Assembly: GCA_002421915.1 (NCBI GenBank)
Contig: DISA01000078.1
Coordinates: forward strand, 1 to 19,796
From: Gallionellaceae bacterium UBA6222
GTDB lineage: Bacteria > Pseudomonadota > Gammaproteobacteria > Burkholderiales > Gallionellaceae
DNA length: 19,796 nucleotides
Direction of reading: 5' to 3'
This document shows, one piece after another, positions 1 to 5,551 of the stretch; position 1 is the first letter of the stretch, and each line of letters starts with the position of its first letter. The notes beneath the pieces were generated by a model. The model saw only the letters and a program-made list of their open reading frames with translations. It searched no databases and was not told where the DNA came from. The translations under genes were made by a program, and so were the position numbers.

Positions 1-1490
1 ACATCCATATTCTCGGCATCTGCGGCACCTTCATGGGCGCGCTCGCGGTGCTGGCCAAGGAGCTTGGCCATCGCGTCACTGGCTCCGATGCCAACGTCTA
101 TCCGCCGATGAGCACGCAGCTCGAAGCGCAGGGCATCGAACTGATCGAAGGCTGGGGCGTGGCGCAGCTCGAACTCAAACCGGATGTGTTCGTCATCGGC
201 AACGTGGTATCGCGCGGCAACCCGCTGATGGAAGAGATTCTCAACCGCAACCTGCCTTATGTTTCCGGCCCGCAGTGGCTGGCAGATAAGCTGCTGCGCG
301 ACAAGTGGGTGCTGGGCGTGGCGGGCACGCATGGCAAGACCACGACCTCTTCGATGCTGGCATGGATTTTGGAACACGCAGGACTGAATCCCGGCTTCCT
401 CATCGGCGGTGTGCCGCAAAACTTCGGCATCTCGGCGCGCCTCCCCTTGCCCGCAGGGGTTGAAGATGGCCTGTCTCGTTCGCCCCCTCGCCCGCTTGCG
501 GGAGAGGGTTGGGGAGAGGGCGGTTTCTTCGTCATCGAAGCGGACGAATACGACACCGCCTTCTTCGACAAGCGCTCCAAGTTCGTGCACTACCGCCCGC
601 GCACCGTAATTCTGAACAACCTCGAATTCGACCATGCCGACATCTTCCCAGACCTCGCGGCCATCGAAACGCAGTTCCACCACCTGGTGCGCACCGTGCC
701 CGGCAACGGCTTGGTTGTGTGCAACGGGTGCGAGGAATCGCTTGCGCGTGTGCTCCAACGCGGCTGCTGGACACCGGTTGAAACTTTCGGCTCCCCTCAC
801 CCGCAGGAATTGAAGATGGCCTGTCTCGTTCGCCCCCTCGCCCGCTTGCGGGAGAGGGTTGAGGAGAGGGCATCGGGGGAGGGGCCGGGGGAGAGCGGCT
901 GGCAAATCGACAGCGAAGACAAGGTTTATTTTGACGGCAAAGTGCAAGGCGTGCTGCACTGGGACCTGCTGGGCGAGCACAACCGCATGAACGCGCTGGC
1001 CGCGCTGGCTGCCGCGCGCCACGCCGGCGTGCCTGTCGCGCAGGGCTTGGCGGCACTGGCCGAGTTCAAGAACGTCAAACGCCGCATGGAAGTGCGCGGC
1101 ACGGTCAACGGCATCACGGTCTATGACGATTTCGCCCACCATCCCACCGCGATCGACACCACCCTCGCCGGGCTGCGGCGCAAGGTCGGCAACGCGCGCA
1201 TCCTCGCCGTGCTCGAACCGCGCTCCAACACCATGAAACTGGGCGTGATGAAAGACGCGTTGCCCGGCAGTCTGAAGGATGCCGACCTGACTTTCTGCTA
1301 TGCGGGAAATCTGGGCTGGGATGCGCGCAGCGCGCTCGCCCCGCTGGGCGACAAGGCGTTGGTGAAGGACGACCTCAACGAGCTGATTGAGGTTATTGCG
1401 GCGGCGGCAAGATCAGGCGACCAAATTTTGGTGATGAGCAACGGCGGGTTTGGCGGGATACATGAAAAGCTGTTGAAGCGACTGGCATAA
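1..1490 (+). CDS. mpl: UDP-N-acetylmuramate:L-Ala-gamma-D-Glu-meso-DAP ligase (5' partial)
   Basis: Mpl attaches the recycled murein tripeptide L-Ala-D-Glu-mDAP to UDP-MurNAc in the cytoplasm, using ATP, in the peptidoglycan recycling pathway. The reading frame is open from the first base and reads HILGICGTFMG, which is the N-terminus of Mpl, so only two or three residues are missing; the ATG at 33 is internal. Visible motifs are the Mur-ligase P-loop GTHGKTTTSS (near base 327), FFVIEADEYD, NNLEFDHADIF, GEHNRMNAL, VYDDFAHHPTA, VLEPRSNTMK and the terminal VMSNGGFGGIHEKLL. All core motifs are present, so the enzyme is probably active. The oddity is two in-frame insertions, roughly 27 and 35 residues, absent from ordinary Mpl. 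They are two copies of one 80-bp repeat (441-520 and 791-870) translated in different frames. The first follows SARL and precedes FFVIEADEYD; the second follows VETFGS. Confidence 0.95.
   Translation, partial: IHILGICGTFMGALAVLAKELGHRVTGSDANVYPPMSTQLEAQGIELIEGWGVAQLELKPDVFVIGNVVSRGNPLMEEILNRNLPYVSGPQWLADKLLRDKWVLGVAGTHGKTTTSSMLAWILEHAGLNPGFLIGGVPQNFGISARLPLPAGVEDGLSRSPPRPLAGEGWGEGGFFVIEADEYDTAFFDKRSKFVHYRPRTVILNNLEFDHADIFPDLAAIETQFHHLVRTVPGNGLVVCNGCEESLARVLQRGCWTPVETFGSPHPQELKMACLVRPLARLRERVEERASGEGPGESGWQIDSEDKVYFDGKVQGVLHWDLLGEHNRMNALAALAAARHAGVPVAQGLAALAEFKNVKRRMEVRGTVNGITVYDDFAHHPTAIDTTLAGLRRKVGNARILAVLEPRSNTMKLGVMKDALPGSLKDADLTFCYAGNLGWDARSALAPLGDKALVKDDLNELIEVIAAAARSGDQILVMSNGGFGGIHEKLLKRLA
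441..520 (+). repeat. Family A repeat, copy A1, in frame inside mpl
   Basis: This 80-bp element matches 791-870 at all but five positions. It contains a short palindrome CCCGCTTGCGGG and ends in GGAGAGGGTTGGGGAGAGGG. In the mpl frame it is read as residues such as GVEDGLSRSPPRPLAGEG, a proline- and glycine-rich stretch placed just before the conserved FFVIEADEYD motif, where ordinary Mpl has only a short loop. It is a translated interspersed repeat rather than part of the ancestral enzyme. Confidence 0.85.
791..870 (+). repeat. Family A repeat, copy A2, in frame inside mpl but in another frame
   Basis: This second 80-bp copy lies exactly 350 bp after A1 in the same orientation, with 75 of 80 identical bases. 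Because 350 is not a multiple of three it is read in a different frame, giving ELKMACLVRPLARLRERVEE, a basic and potentially helical segment. It falls in the variable region between the central and C-terminal domains of Mpl. Both frames of the repeat are therefore free of stops. Confidence 0.85.
868..891 (+). other. Potential G-quadruplex motif in mpl
   Basis: Four G runs (GGG, GGGGG, GGGG, GGGGG) are separated by loops of 4, 1 and 2 bases at the end of repeat A2. This fits the usual intramolecular G-quadruplex pattern on the coding strand and so in the mRNA. The function is unknown and it may be only a by-product of the repeat. Confidence 0.4.
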
Positions 1491-1638
1491 GAGTTGTGAA
1501 TCGGATGGAGTTGAATGACCGTTGCTAACCGAAGCGACCTGACAGATGGATCGCGATAAAGGGCAGCTCGTCGGCCCACCAGACATTCACCACCTCGACG
1601 GATCAGGATGCAGGTTTCCGAGTCAGTCACATAGGAAG

Positions 1639-3246
1639 TCACGGCAAGGGCGGCAGCCCCAGCTCTTTCAGAAAATCATTGTGATTGTCCGTTGCCGTTT
1701 TGATTTTCTCAGCCAGCGATTCCAGCTTGGCATGGGTTGCCTGCAAATCAACTTCCTCTTCCGCCTCGGCGGTGCTGATGTAGCGCGAGATGTTCAGGTT
1801 GTAGCCTTCCTTCTCGATTCGCTCCATCGGCACACGCATGGAATAGCGCTCCTCTTCCTTGCGGTACTGGTAAGTGTCGATGATCTTGTCGATGTGCTCC
1901 GGCAGCAGACGGTTTTGCCGCTTGCCCTTCTCGAAGTGCTCGGCGGCGTTGATGAACAGCACGTCATCGGGCTTTTTGCACTTTTTCAGTACCAGGATGC
2001 ACACCGGGATGCCGGTGGAGAAGAACAGATTGGCGGGCAGGCCGATCACTGTATCGATATGGCCGTCTTTCAGCAGTTTGGTGCGGATGCGTTCTTCCGC
2101 GCCGCCACGGAACAGCACGCCGTGGGGCAGGATGATGGCCATCACGCCGTCCTGCTTCAGGTAGTGGAAGCCGTGCAGCAGAAAGGCGAAGTCGGCGGCG
2201 GACTTGGGGGCCAGGCCGTAATTCTTGAAGCGCATGTCCTCGCCCAGCGCCTCAGTTGGCTCCCAGCGATAGCTGAACGGCGGATTGGCCACCACCGCGT
2301 CAAACTTCGGCATCTTGGCCGGGTTCATTTCGCGCAGCATGTCCCAGTCGTTGGTCAGCGTGTCGCCGTGGTAAATCTCGAACTCCGAATCCTTCACCCC
2401 GTGCAGCAGCATGTTCATGCGCGCCAGGTTGTAGGTGGTAATGTTCTTTTCCTGGCCGTGAATCTTGCCGATGCCGTGCGGCCCCATGCGGTGGCGCACA
2501 TTCAGCAGCAGCGAGCCGGAACCGCAGGCAAAGTCGAACACGCTTTCCAGTTGCTTGCGTTTGCCGGTGGCGGGCTCCTGACTATCCAGCGTGACAATGC
2601 CCGACAAGATGCTGGAAATCTGTTGCGGCGTGTAAAACTCGCCCGCCTTCTTGCCCGAACCTGCCGCAAACTGGCCGATCAGGTATTCATAGGCATCGCC
2701 CAGCGTGTCTTTGTCGGTGGAGAACTTTTCCAGTCCCTCGGCAATCGCCTTGATCACCGTGCAGAGCGTGGCGTTTTGCGCGGAGTAGCCCTTGCCCAGT
2801 TTTTCTGAATTCAGGTTGATCTCGGAAAACAGCCCGCCGAAGGTACTGGCAAACGATTCTTCTTCGATGTACTTGAACCCGTTTTGCAGGGTGTGCAGCA
2901 GCTCCCCGTCTTGCGTACGCGCCATCTCGGCGATGCTGCTCCAAAGGAAAGCGGGCTGGATCACATAATGCGTCTTGCGGCGCATCTGCTTTTCAAATTC
3001 AGCCGTGTCGTCCGGGTTTTGCGCGTACCACACCGCCAGCGGAGTACTGCGATCATTGGTTACCGGCTTTGGATAATCCGCCCCCAGTTCCTTTTGCGCC
3101 GCTGCCTCGTAGTTGTCCGACAGATAGCGCAGGAACAGGAAAGAGAGCATGTAATCGCGGAAGTCGTCCGCGTTCATCGCTCCGCGCAAGGTGTCGGCAA
3201 TGCCCCACAGCGTGGTGCCCAGTTGTTTTTGGTCTTGTTCGGTCAT
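1639..3246 (-). CDS. hsdM: Type I restriction-modification system methyltransferase subunit M
   Basis: HsdM transfers methyl groups from S-adenosylmethionine to adenine within the target chosen by HsdS, and is part of both the M2S methyltransferase and the R2M2S nuclease. The 535-residue protein has the HsdM N-terminal helical domain (about residues 1-150). The N6-adenine methylase domain follows, with the AdoMet motif FDFACGSGS (about 236-244) and the catalytic NPPF (about 321-324). Its length is normal. The ATG overlaps the stop of the upstream DUF1016 gene by 4 bp (ATGA), indicating translational coupling, and GAAGA upstream may act as ribosome-binding site. It is the last gene of the island operon, separated from hsdS by about 2.2 kb of other genes and repeats, which is unusual because M and S are normally adjacent. 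It converges with mpl, with 148 bp between the stop codons. Confidence 0.95.
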   Translation of the reverse strand: MTEQDQKQLGTTLWGIADTLRGAMNADDFRDYMLSFLFLRYLSDNYEAAAQKELGADYPKPVTNDRSTPLAVWYAQNPDDTAEFEKQMRRKTHYVIQPAFLWSSIAEMARTQDGELLHTLQNGFKYIEEESFASTFGGLFSEINLNSEKLGKGYSAQNATLCTVIKAIAEGLEKFSTDKDTLGDAYEYLIGQFAAGSGKKAGEFYTPQQISSILSGIVTLDSQEPATGKRKQLESVFDFACGSGSLLLNVRHRMGPHGIGKIHGQEKNITTYNLARMNMLLHGVKDSEFEIYHGDTLTNDWDMLREMNPAKMPKFDAVVANPPFSYRWEPTEALGEDMRFKNYGLAPKSAADFAFLLHGFHYLKQDGVMAIILPHGVLFRGGAEERIRTKLLKDGHIDTVIGLPANLFFSTGIPVCILVLKKCKKPDDVLFINAAEHFEKGKRQNRLLPEHIDKIIDTYQYRKEEERYSMRVPMERIEKEGYNLNISRYISTAEAEEEVDLQATHAKLESLAEKIKTATDNHNDFLKELGLPPLP

Positions 3247-4340
3247 TTTTTTTCGTCTTCGTCACGAAGGCTGTTTTGAATTTCGAGGGCTTCACGGTCG
3301 CGCTGCAGTTCCTGCCGCAGCTCTTCCTCACTGGGCAACACCAAACGGTATTTGCTGGCGAAGAGTTGTTCGCTGCCGTTGAGCACAGAATAACGCACCA
3401 CCGACTTATCCTTGCTGCCACACAGCAGAATGCCCACCGTCGGGTTATCTCCCTCGCCCCGGCGCAGATCGTCGTACATGCGCACATACATATCCATCTG
3501 CCCCACATCCTGGTGCGTGAGCGGTCCGGCTTTCAGGTCGATCAGCACAAAGCACTTCAGCAGATAGTTGTAAAACACCAGGTCAATGAAGAAATCCTGC
3601 GTTTCGGTGCTGATGCGCTGCTGCCGGGCTACAAACGCAAAGCCTTTGCCCAACTCCATCAAAAACTGTTGCAGCTTGTCCATCAGCGCCGTTTCCAGCG
3701 TGGCTTCAAGCAAATGGCCGGAGCCGGGCAGGCCCAAAAACTCCAGCATCACCGGGTCGCGCACAAAAGCGCGGGGCGATTGCTCCAGCACATTCAGATT
3801 TGCTTGCGCTTCTGCGCTCACAGCCGCTTTGTCCTGGCTCAGCAACAGCCGCTCGTAATACAGACTGCCAATTTGCCGCTCCAGCGCCCGCGTGCTCCAG
3901 TTCTGGGTCGCCGCTTCCTGCACATACCATTGGCGGGCCTCGATACTGTCCACCCGCAGCAACAGGCGATAGTGCGTCCAGCTCAATTCGCGACGCAGTG
4001 CGTCGCGAATTGGAAACGCCAGATAAAACCCCCGCATGTGCCGCAAATTAGTGGCATCAAACCCCCGCCCGAATTCGGTCGATAAGGCCTGCCCCAACTG
4101 CGGCAACAACCGCTGCCCATAGGCCGCCCGCTGCGCACCGCCTTGCTCAAACTCCACAATGTGCCGCCCGATGTGCCAATAGGTTTGCACCTGCACCACA
4201 TCCACTGCCCGCAGCACCTGCTGGCGCGAATCGGCAATGAGCTGGCGCAGGGTGCCCAGCAAAGGCGCAAAGCCTTCGACCGGTTTGGCCGAAGTGGTTT
4301 TCTCGATAGATCCCTGCTGTTTCCGGTTCTTGTTCGTCAT
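3243..4340 (-). CDS. DUF1016 / PDDEXK nuclease domain protein (YhcG family)
   Basis: This 365-residue protein has the two-part layout of the YhcG/DUF1016 family. A helical N-terminal DUF1016 domain (about residues 25-165, with TYWHIGRHIVEFEQGG and LRHMRGFYLAFP) is followed by a C-terminal PD-(D/E)XK-like nuclease fold (about 190-340). The candidate active site is FFIDLVFYNYLLKCFVLIDLK split as Asp253, then Asp268-Leu-Lys270. Members are often found beside type I restriction genes; their substrate is not settled, and a nuclease role is inferred from the fold. The start ATG has GGAG about 10 bases upstream and overlaps the preceding small frame by 4 bp; its stop overlaps hsdM by 4 bp. Residues about 110-119 are encoded by a 29-bp near-perfect palindrome (3984-4012). 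Confidence 0.9.
   Translation of the reverse strand: MTNKNRKQQGSIEKTTSAKPVEGFAPLLGTLRQLIADSRQQVLRAVDVVQVQTYWHIGRHIVEFEQGGAQRAAYGQRLLPQLGQALSTEFGRGFDATNLRHMRGFYLAFPIRDALRRELSWTHYRLLLRVDSIEARQWYVQEAATQNWSTRALERQIGSLYYERLLLSQDKAAVSAEAQANLNVLEQSPRAFVRDPVMLEFLGLPGSGHLLEATLETALMDKLQQFLMELGKGFAFVARQQRISTETQDFFIDLVFYNYLLKCFVLIDLKAGPLTHQDVGQMDMYVRMYDDLRRGEGDNPTVGILLCGSKDKSVVRYSVLNGSEQLFASKYRLVLPSEEELRQELQRDREALEIQNSLRDEDEKK
3984..4012. repeat. Family C palindrome C1 inside the DUF1016 gene
   Basis: A perfect 14-bp inverted repeat (CAATTCGCGACGCA and its complement) surrounds a single base. It lies in frame in the DUF1016 coding sequence and encodes roughly PIRDALRREL. Its overall shape, with an outer AATT and an inner GAC/GTC, resembles the palindromes at 4413-4435 and in the 75-bp repeats nearby. 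Confidence 0.7.
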
Positions 4341-4588
4341 GACAGCGCTCTCCAGCCGACTCGAACTGCCGAGGGTTTCTCGGTAGTTGTGTTACGGGCT
4401 ACAACAATGGGATTTGCTACACGCCGTGTAGCAAATTGATCACTGGCCCACCGCTTGCTGTAGGTGATCAATTTCGTGACGCCACGAAAATGGTCAGAAG
4501 CCCCATGACCAGAGGTTGCGCAGGATTCCATGGCGTGCTGCACGGCGGCTTCAAGGTTGTGCTGCAAGGCTTGTAACTGCTTATCCAT
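4337..4588 (-). CDS. Small hypothetical protein (OrfY) upstream of the DUF1016 gene
   Basis: This 83-residue frame starts MDKQLQALQHNLEAAVQHAM, which is probably helical, and continues through GASDHFRGVTKLI to a basic tail. The ATG is preceded at 7 bases by GGAGG, a very strong ribosome-binding site, and its stop overlaps the DUF1016 start by 4 bp. It also overlaps the preceding small frame by 8 bp. These features suggest that it is translated. Against this, much of its sequence is repeat DNA: the DHFRGVTK part comes from a palindrome that recurs 237 bp away, and FATRRVAN comes from palindrome C2. I do not recognise a family. It may be a small partner of the DUF1016 protein or only a leader that couples translation. 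Confidence 0.45.
   Translation of the reverse strand: MDKQLQALQHNLEAAVQHAMESCATSGHGASDHFRGVTKLITYSKRWASDQFATRRVANPIVVARNTTTEKPSAVRVGWRALS
4413..4435. repeat. Family C palindrome C2
   Basis: A perfect 10-bp stem (TTTGCTACAC) with a 3-base loop lies in the distal part of OrfY. There is no T run, so it does not look like an intrinsic terminator. It occupies the same relative place after the 75-bp repeat at 4467-4541 as palindrome C3 does after the repeat at 4704-4778, yet the stem sequence differs. Confidence 0.7.
4467..4541 (-). repeat. 75-bp direct repeat, copy 1 (encodes SDHFRGVTKLI)
   Basis: This segment matches 4704-4778 at about four in five positions, in the same orientation, 237 bp apart. 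Its core is the palindrome TTTCGTG-acgc-CACGAAA, read on the minus strand as HFRGVTK. It lies inside OrfY. Similarity extends weakly further, up to palindrome C2, suggesting duplication of a larger block followed by divergence. Confidence 0.7.
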
Positions 4589-4901
4589 GACATGGCCTCC
4601 GCTGCTTTGAGTATTGCGTACCTGTCGGGATTGCCGACAGGTTGCCATCCGCCGCAGTTGTCAACCAATGGTTGACAACTGATTCCCCGACCTTGCCGTG
4701 GACGATCAATTTCGTGACGCCACGAAAATGATCCGAAGCCGCATGGACAGAGGCTGCGAAGAATTCCGTGGCGCACTGGATAGCGCCTTTATTCCCCTCC
4801 TGCGGAGGGGTGCCCCGTAGGGGTGGGGTGTTATTCCCCTCCGTTGGAGGGGTACGCCGGAGGCGGGGGGTGGTTGCTTTCAGGTCTCGTTGTGTCGTCA
4901 T
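4581..4901 (-). CDS. Repeat-built small reading frame (OrfX), doubtful gene
   Basis: A 106-residue frame opens at the ATG directly after the DUF559 stop codon and ends 8 bp inside OrfY. Its first 37 residues come from two family B repeats (TPRLRRTPPTEG, TPPLRGTPPQEG). Its middle holds a second copy of the ASDHFRGVTKLI segment, and its end covers palindrome C3 and a second hairpin. Its first 12 residues are nearly the same as those of the DUF559 frame (MTTQRDLK against MTTQRGLK) because both begin in the same duplicated DNA. It is probably a remnant or an accidental frame across repeats, but it keeps the operon coupled without gaps. Confidence 0.25.
   Translation of the reverse strand: MTTQRDLKATTPRLRRTPPTEGNNTPPLRGTPPQEGNKGAIQCATEFFAASVHAASDHFRGVTKLIVHGKVGESVVNHWLTTAADGNLSAIPTGTQYSKQRRPCHG
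4621..4641. repeat. Small hairpin CCTGTCGG / CCGACAGG
   Basis: An 8-bp perfect inverted repeat with a 5-base loop lies just upstream (on the minus strand) of the OrfY start region. No T tract follows on either strand, so a terminator is unlikely. It may belong to the same repeat cluster as C3, which is 13 bases away. Confidence 0.5.
4655..4681. repeat. Family C palindrome C3
   Basis: A perfect 12-bp stem (CAGTTGTCAACC) with a 3-base loop is placed next to the 75-bp repeat at 4704-4778. It is read in OrfX as VVNHWLTT. It could form a stable hairpin or be a binding site for a dimeric protein, but no T run suggests termination. Confidence 0.75.
4704..4778 (-). repeat. 75-bp direct repeat, copy 2 (encodes SDHFRGVTKLI)
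   Basis: This is the partner of 4467-4541, with the same core palindrome TTTCGTG-acgc-CACGAAA and the same flanking GAAGCC and GATCAA. On the minus strand it encodes HAASDHFRGVTKLI in OrfX. Confidence 0.7.
4789..4877 (-). repeat. Family B repeats B1 and B2 in tandem
   Basis: Two head-to-tail copies (4789-4830 and 4831-4877) each begin TTATTCCCCTCC and carry an outer hairpin CCCCTCCNNNGGAGGGG. They then have a second variable hairpin (GCCCCGTAGGGGT in B1, TACGCCGGAGGCGG in B2) and end GGGGTGG. B2 also forms the left end of the 98-bp direct repeat that flanks the DUF559 gene. Confidence 0.85.
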
Positions 4902-4929
4902 TTAACCACCCCGTCCGGCTTCGCCGTCC
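4832..4929. repeat. Direct repeat bounding the DUF559 unit, left copy
   Basis: About 98 bp here matches 5405-5502 at more than nine in ten positions, exactly 573 bp apart. It consists of a reversed family B element, a 27-bp unique core (including TTTCAGGTCTCGTTGTGTCG) and the start of a forward B element. The core appears nowhere else in the window. A complete DUF559 gene lies between the two copies, one repeat period long (191 codons). Confidence 0.8.
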
Positions 4930-5474
4930 ACCCCTCCAACGGAGGGGAATAACTGCCGCGTCAAGAAGTCCATCACGCCCGCCAGATTTTGTTTCACATC
5001 CGCATCCAATATGTGGATGACACACAATCCCAAGCCCCTCAGAAATGCGTCACGCTGCGCATCATATTCGGCTTTGTCATCATGGCTACTACCGTCAACT
5101 TCAAGCACCGCTTGTTTTTCGGCACAATAAAAATCAACGATGTAGTTGCCGATGATTTTCTGACGATCAAAATCCAGTCCTTTGAATTGCCCTCTTTTCA
5201 ATTGATTCCACAGCAACACCTCCGATAGGTTGCCTGCTTTGCGCAATGCTTTGGCTCGCTCTTTCAACGCAGGATTGAAAGGCAGCGATTGGTAATTTTT
5301 GGTGTGGCGCGTAACCACCCCGTCAGGCTGCGCCTGCCACCCCTCCATCGGAGGGGAATTAGAGACTCGGCCACTTTCATTCCCCTCTTGCAGGGTGCGG
5401 GGGGTATTCCCCTCCTGTGGAGGGGTACGCCGTAGGCGGGGGGTGGTTGCTTTCAGGCCTCGTTGTGTCGTCAT
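4902..5474 (-). CDS. DUF559 domain (PD-(D/E)XK / Vsr-like) protein with repeat-encoded ends
   Basis: The core, about residues 62-175, is a DUF559 domain: FNPALKERAKALRK, SEVLLWNQLKRGQFKGLDF, then IVDFYCAEKQAVLEVDG with Asp114, Glu125 and Asp127 as likely metal-binding residues. DUF559 belongs to the PD-(D/E)XK nuclease superfamily and is related to Vsr mismatch endonucleases; its substrate is unknown. The 190-residue frame is longer than the usual 110-130. About 52 N-terminal residues (TTPRLRRTPPQEG, NSPPMEGWQAQPDG) and the last 12 (SVGGVDGEAGRGG) come from family B repeats. The true start is uncertain: ATG at 5474, or GTG at 5318, which immediately precedes the native domain. It begins 12 bp after hsdS and ends in TAA next to the ATG of OrfX. 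Direct repeats bracket it. Confidence 0.8.
   Translation of the reverse strand: MTTQRGLKATTPRLRRTPPQEGNTPRTLQEGNESGRVSNSPPMEGWQAQPDGVVTRHTKNYQSLPFNPALKERAKALRKAGNLSEVLLWNQLKRGQFKGLDFDRQKIIGNYIVDFYCAEKQAVLEVDGSSHDDKAEYDAQRDAFLRGLGLCVIHILDADVKQNLAGVMDFLTRQLFPSVGGVDGEAGRGG
4904..4951 (+). repeat. Family B repeat B3
   Basis: A forward copy runs from AACCACCCC through GTCCGGCTTCGCC and CCCCTCCAACGGAGGGG to AAT. Read on the minus strand it encodes the C-terminus of the DUF559 protein and supplies its TAA stop. Confidence 0.85.
5313..5360 (+). repeat. Family B repeat B4
   Basis: A forward copy has AACCACCCC, the hairpin CAGGCTGCGCCTG, and CCCCTCCATCGGAGGGG followed by AAT. On the minus strand it is translated into the N-terminal extension of the DUF559 protein and abuts the native domain. 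Confidence 0.85.
5379..5450 (-). repeat. Family B repeats B5 (degenerate) and B6
   Basis: B5 (5379-5405) is a decayed copy that keeps ATTCCCCTC and GGTGCGGGGGG. B6 (5405-5450) is intact, with CCCCTCCTGTGGAGGGG and ACGCCGTAGGCGGGGGG. With B4 they form an inverted pair around 18-21 bp of unrelated sequence. All are translated within the DUF559 N-terminal extension. Confidence 0.8.
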
Positions 5475-5502
5475 TTAACCACCCCGTCAGGCTTCGCCTG
5501 CC
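5405..5502. repeat. Direct repeat bounding the DUF559 unit, right copy
   Basis: Partner of 4832-4929, offset by 573 bp. It carries the same unique core between a reversed and a forward family B element, and contains the DUF559 start codon and the stop codon of hsdS. Recombination between the copies would remove the DUF559 gene cleanly. Confidence 0.8.
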
Positions 5503-5551
5503 TCTTCAACCACCCCACCCCTTCGGGGCACCCCTCCAACGAAGGGGAATA
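5476..5551 (+). repeat. Family B repeats B7a (partial) and B7b at the end of hsdS
   Basis: A partial copy (5476-5503, AACCACCCCGTCAGGC) is followed by a full one (5507-5551). The full copy has the hairpin CCCCTTCGGGG and CCCCTCCAACGAAGGGG, then AAT. On the minus strand they encode the last 18 or so residues of HsdS, which begin right after the native QQLFP, and supply its stop codon. Confidence 0.85.

Noticed and set aside
1298..1642. Minus-strand frame starting GTG at the hsdM stop
   Set aside because: Its GTGA overlap with hsdM is suggestive, but most of it lies antisense to the conserved end of mpl, and no family is recognisable.
1546..2808. Plus-strand open frame of 420 codons opposite hsdM
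   Set aside because: It mirrors the hsdM coding sequence and shows no recognisable motifs or ribosome-binding site.
4655..4681. Intrinsic terminator
   Set aside because: The stem is strong, but no T run follows on either strand.
4467..4778. DinD/Bro-like remnant suggested by SDHFRGVTKLI
   Set aside because: The peptide is encoded by a palindromic DNA repeat present twice, so the resemblance is better explained by the repeat than by a decayed DinD gene.
4789..5551. Possible CRISPR array
   Set aside because: The repeats occur in both orientations at irregular spacing, have internal hairpins and are translated. There are no regular unique spacers or cas genes.
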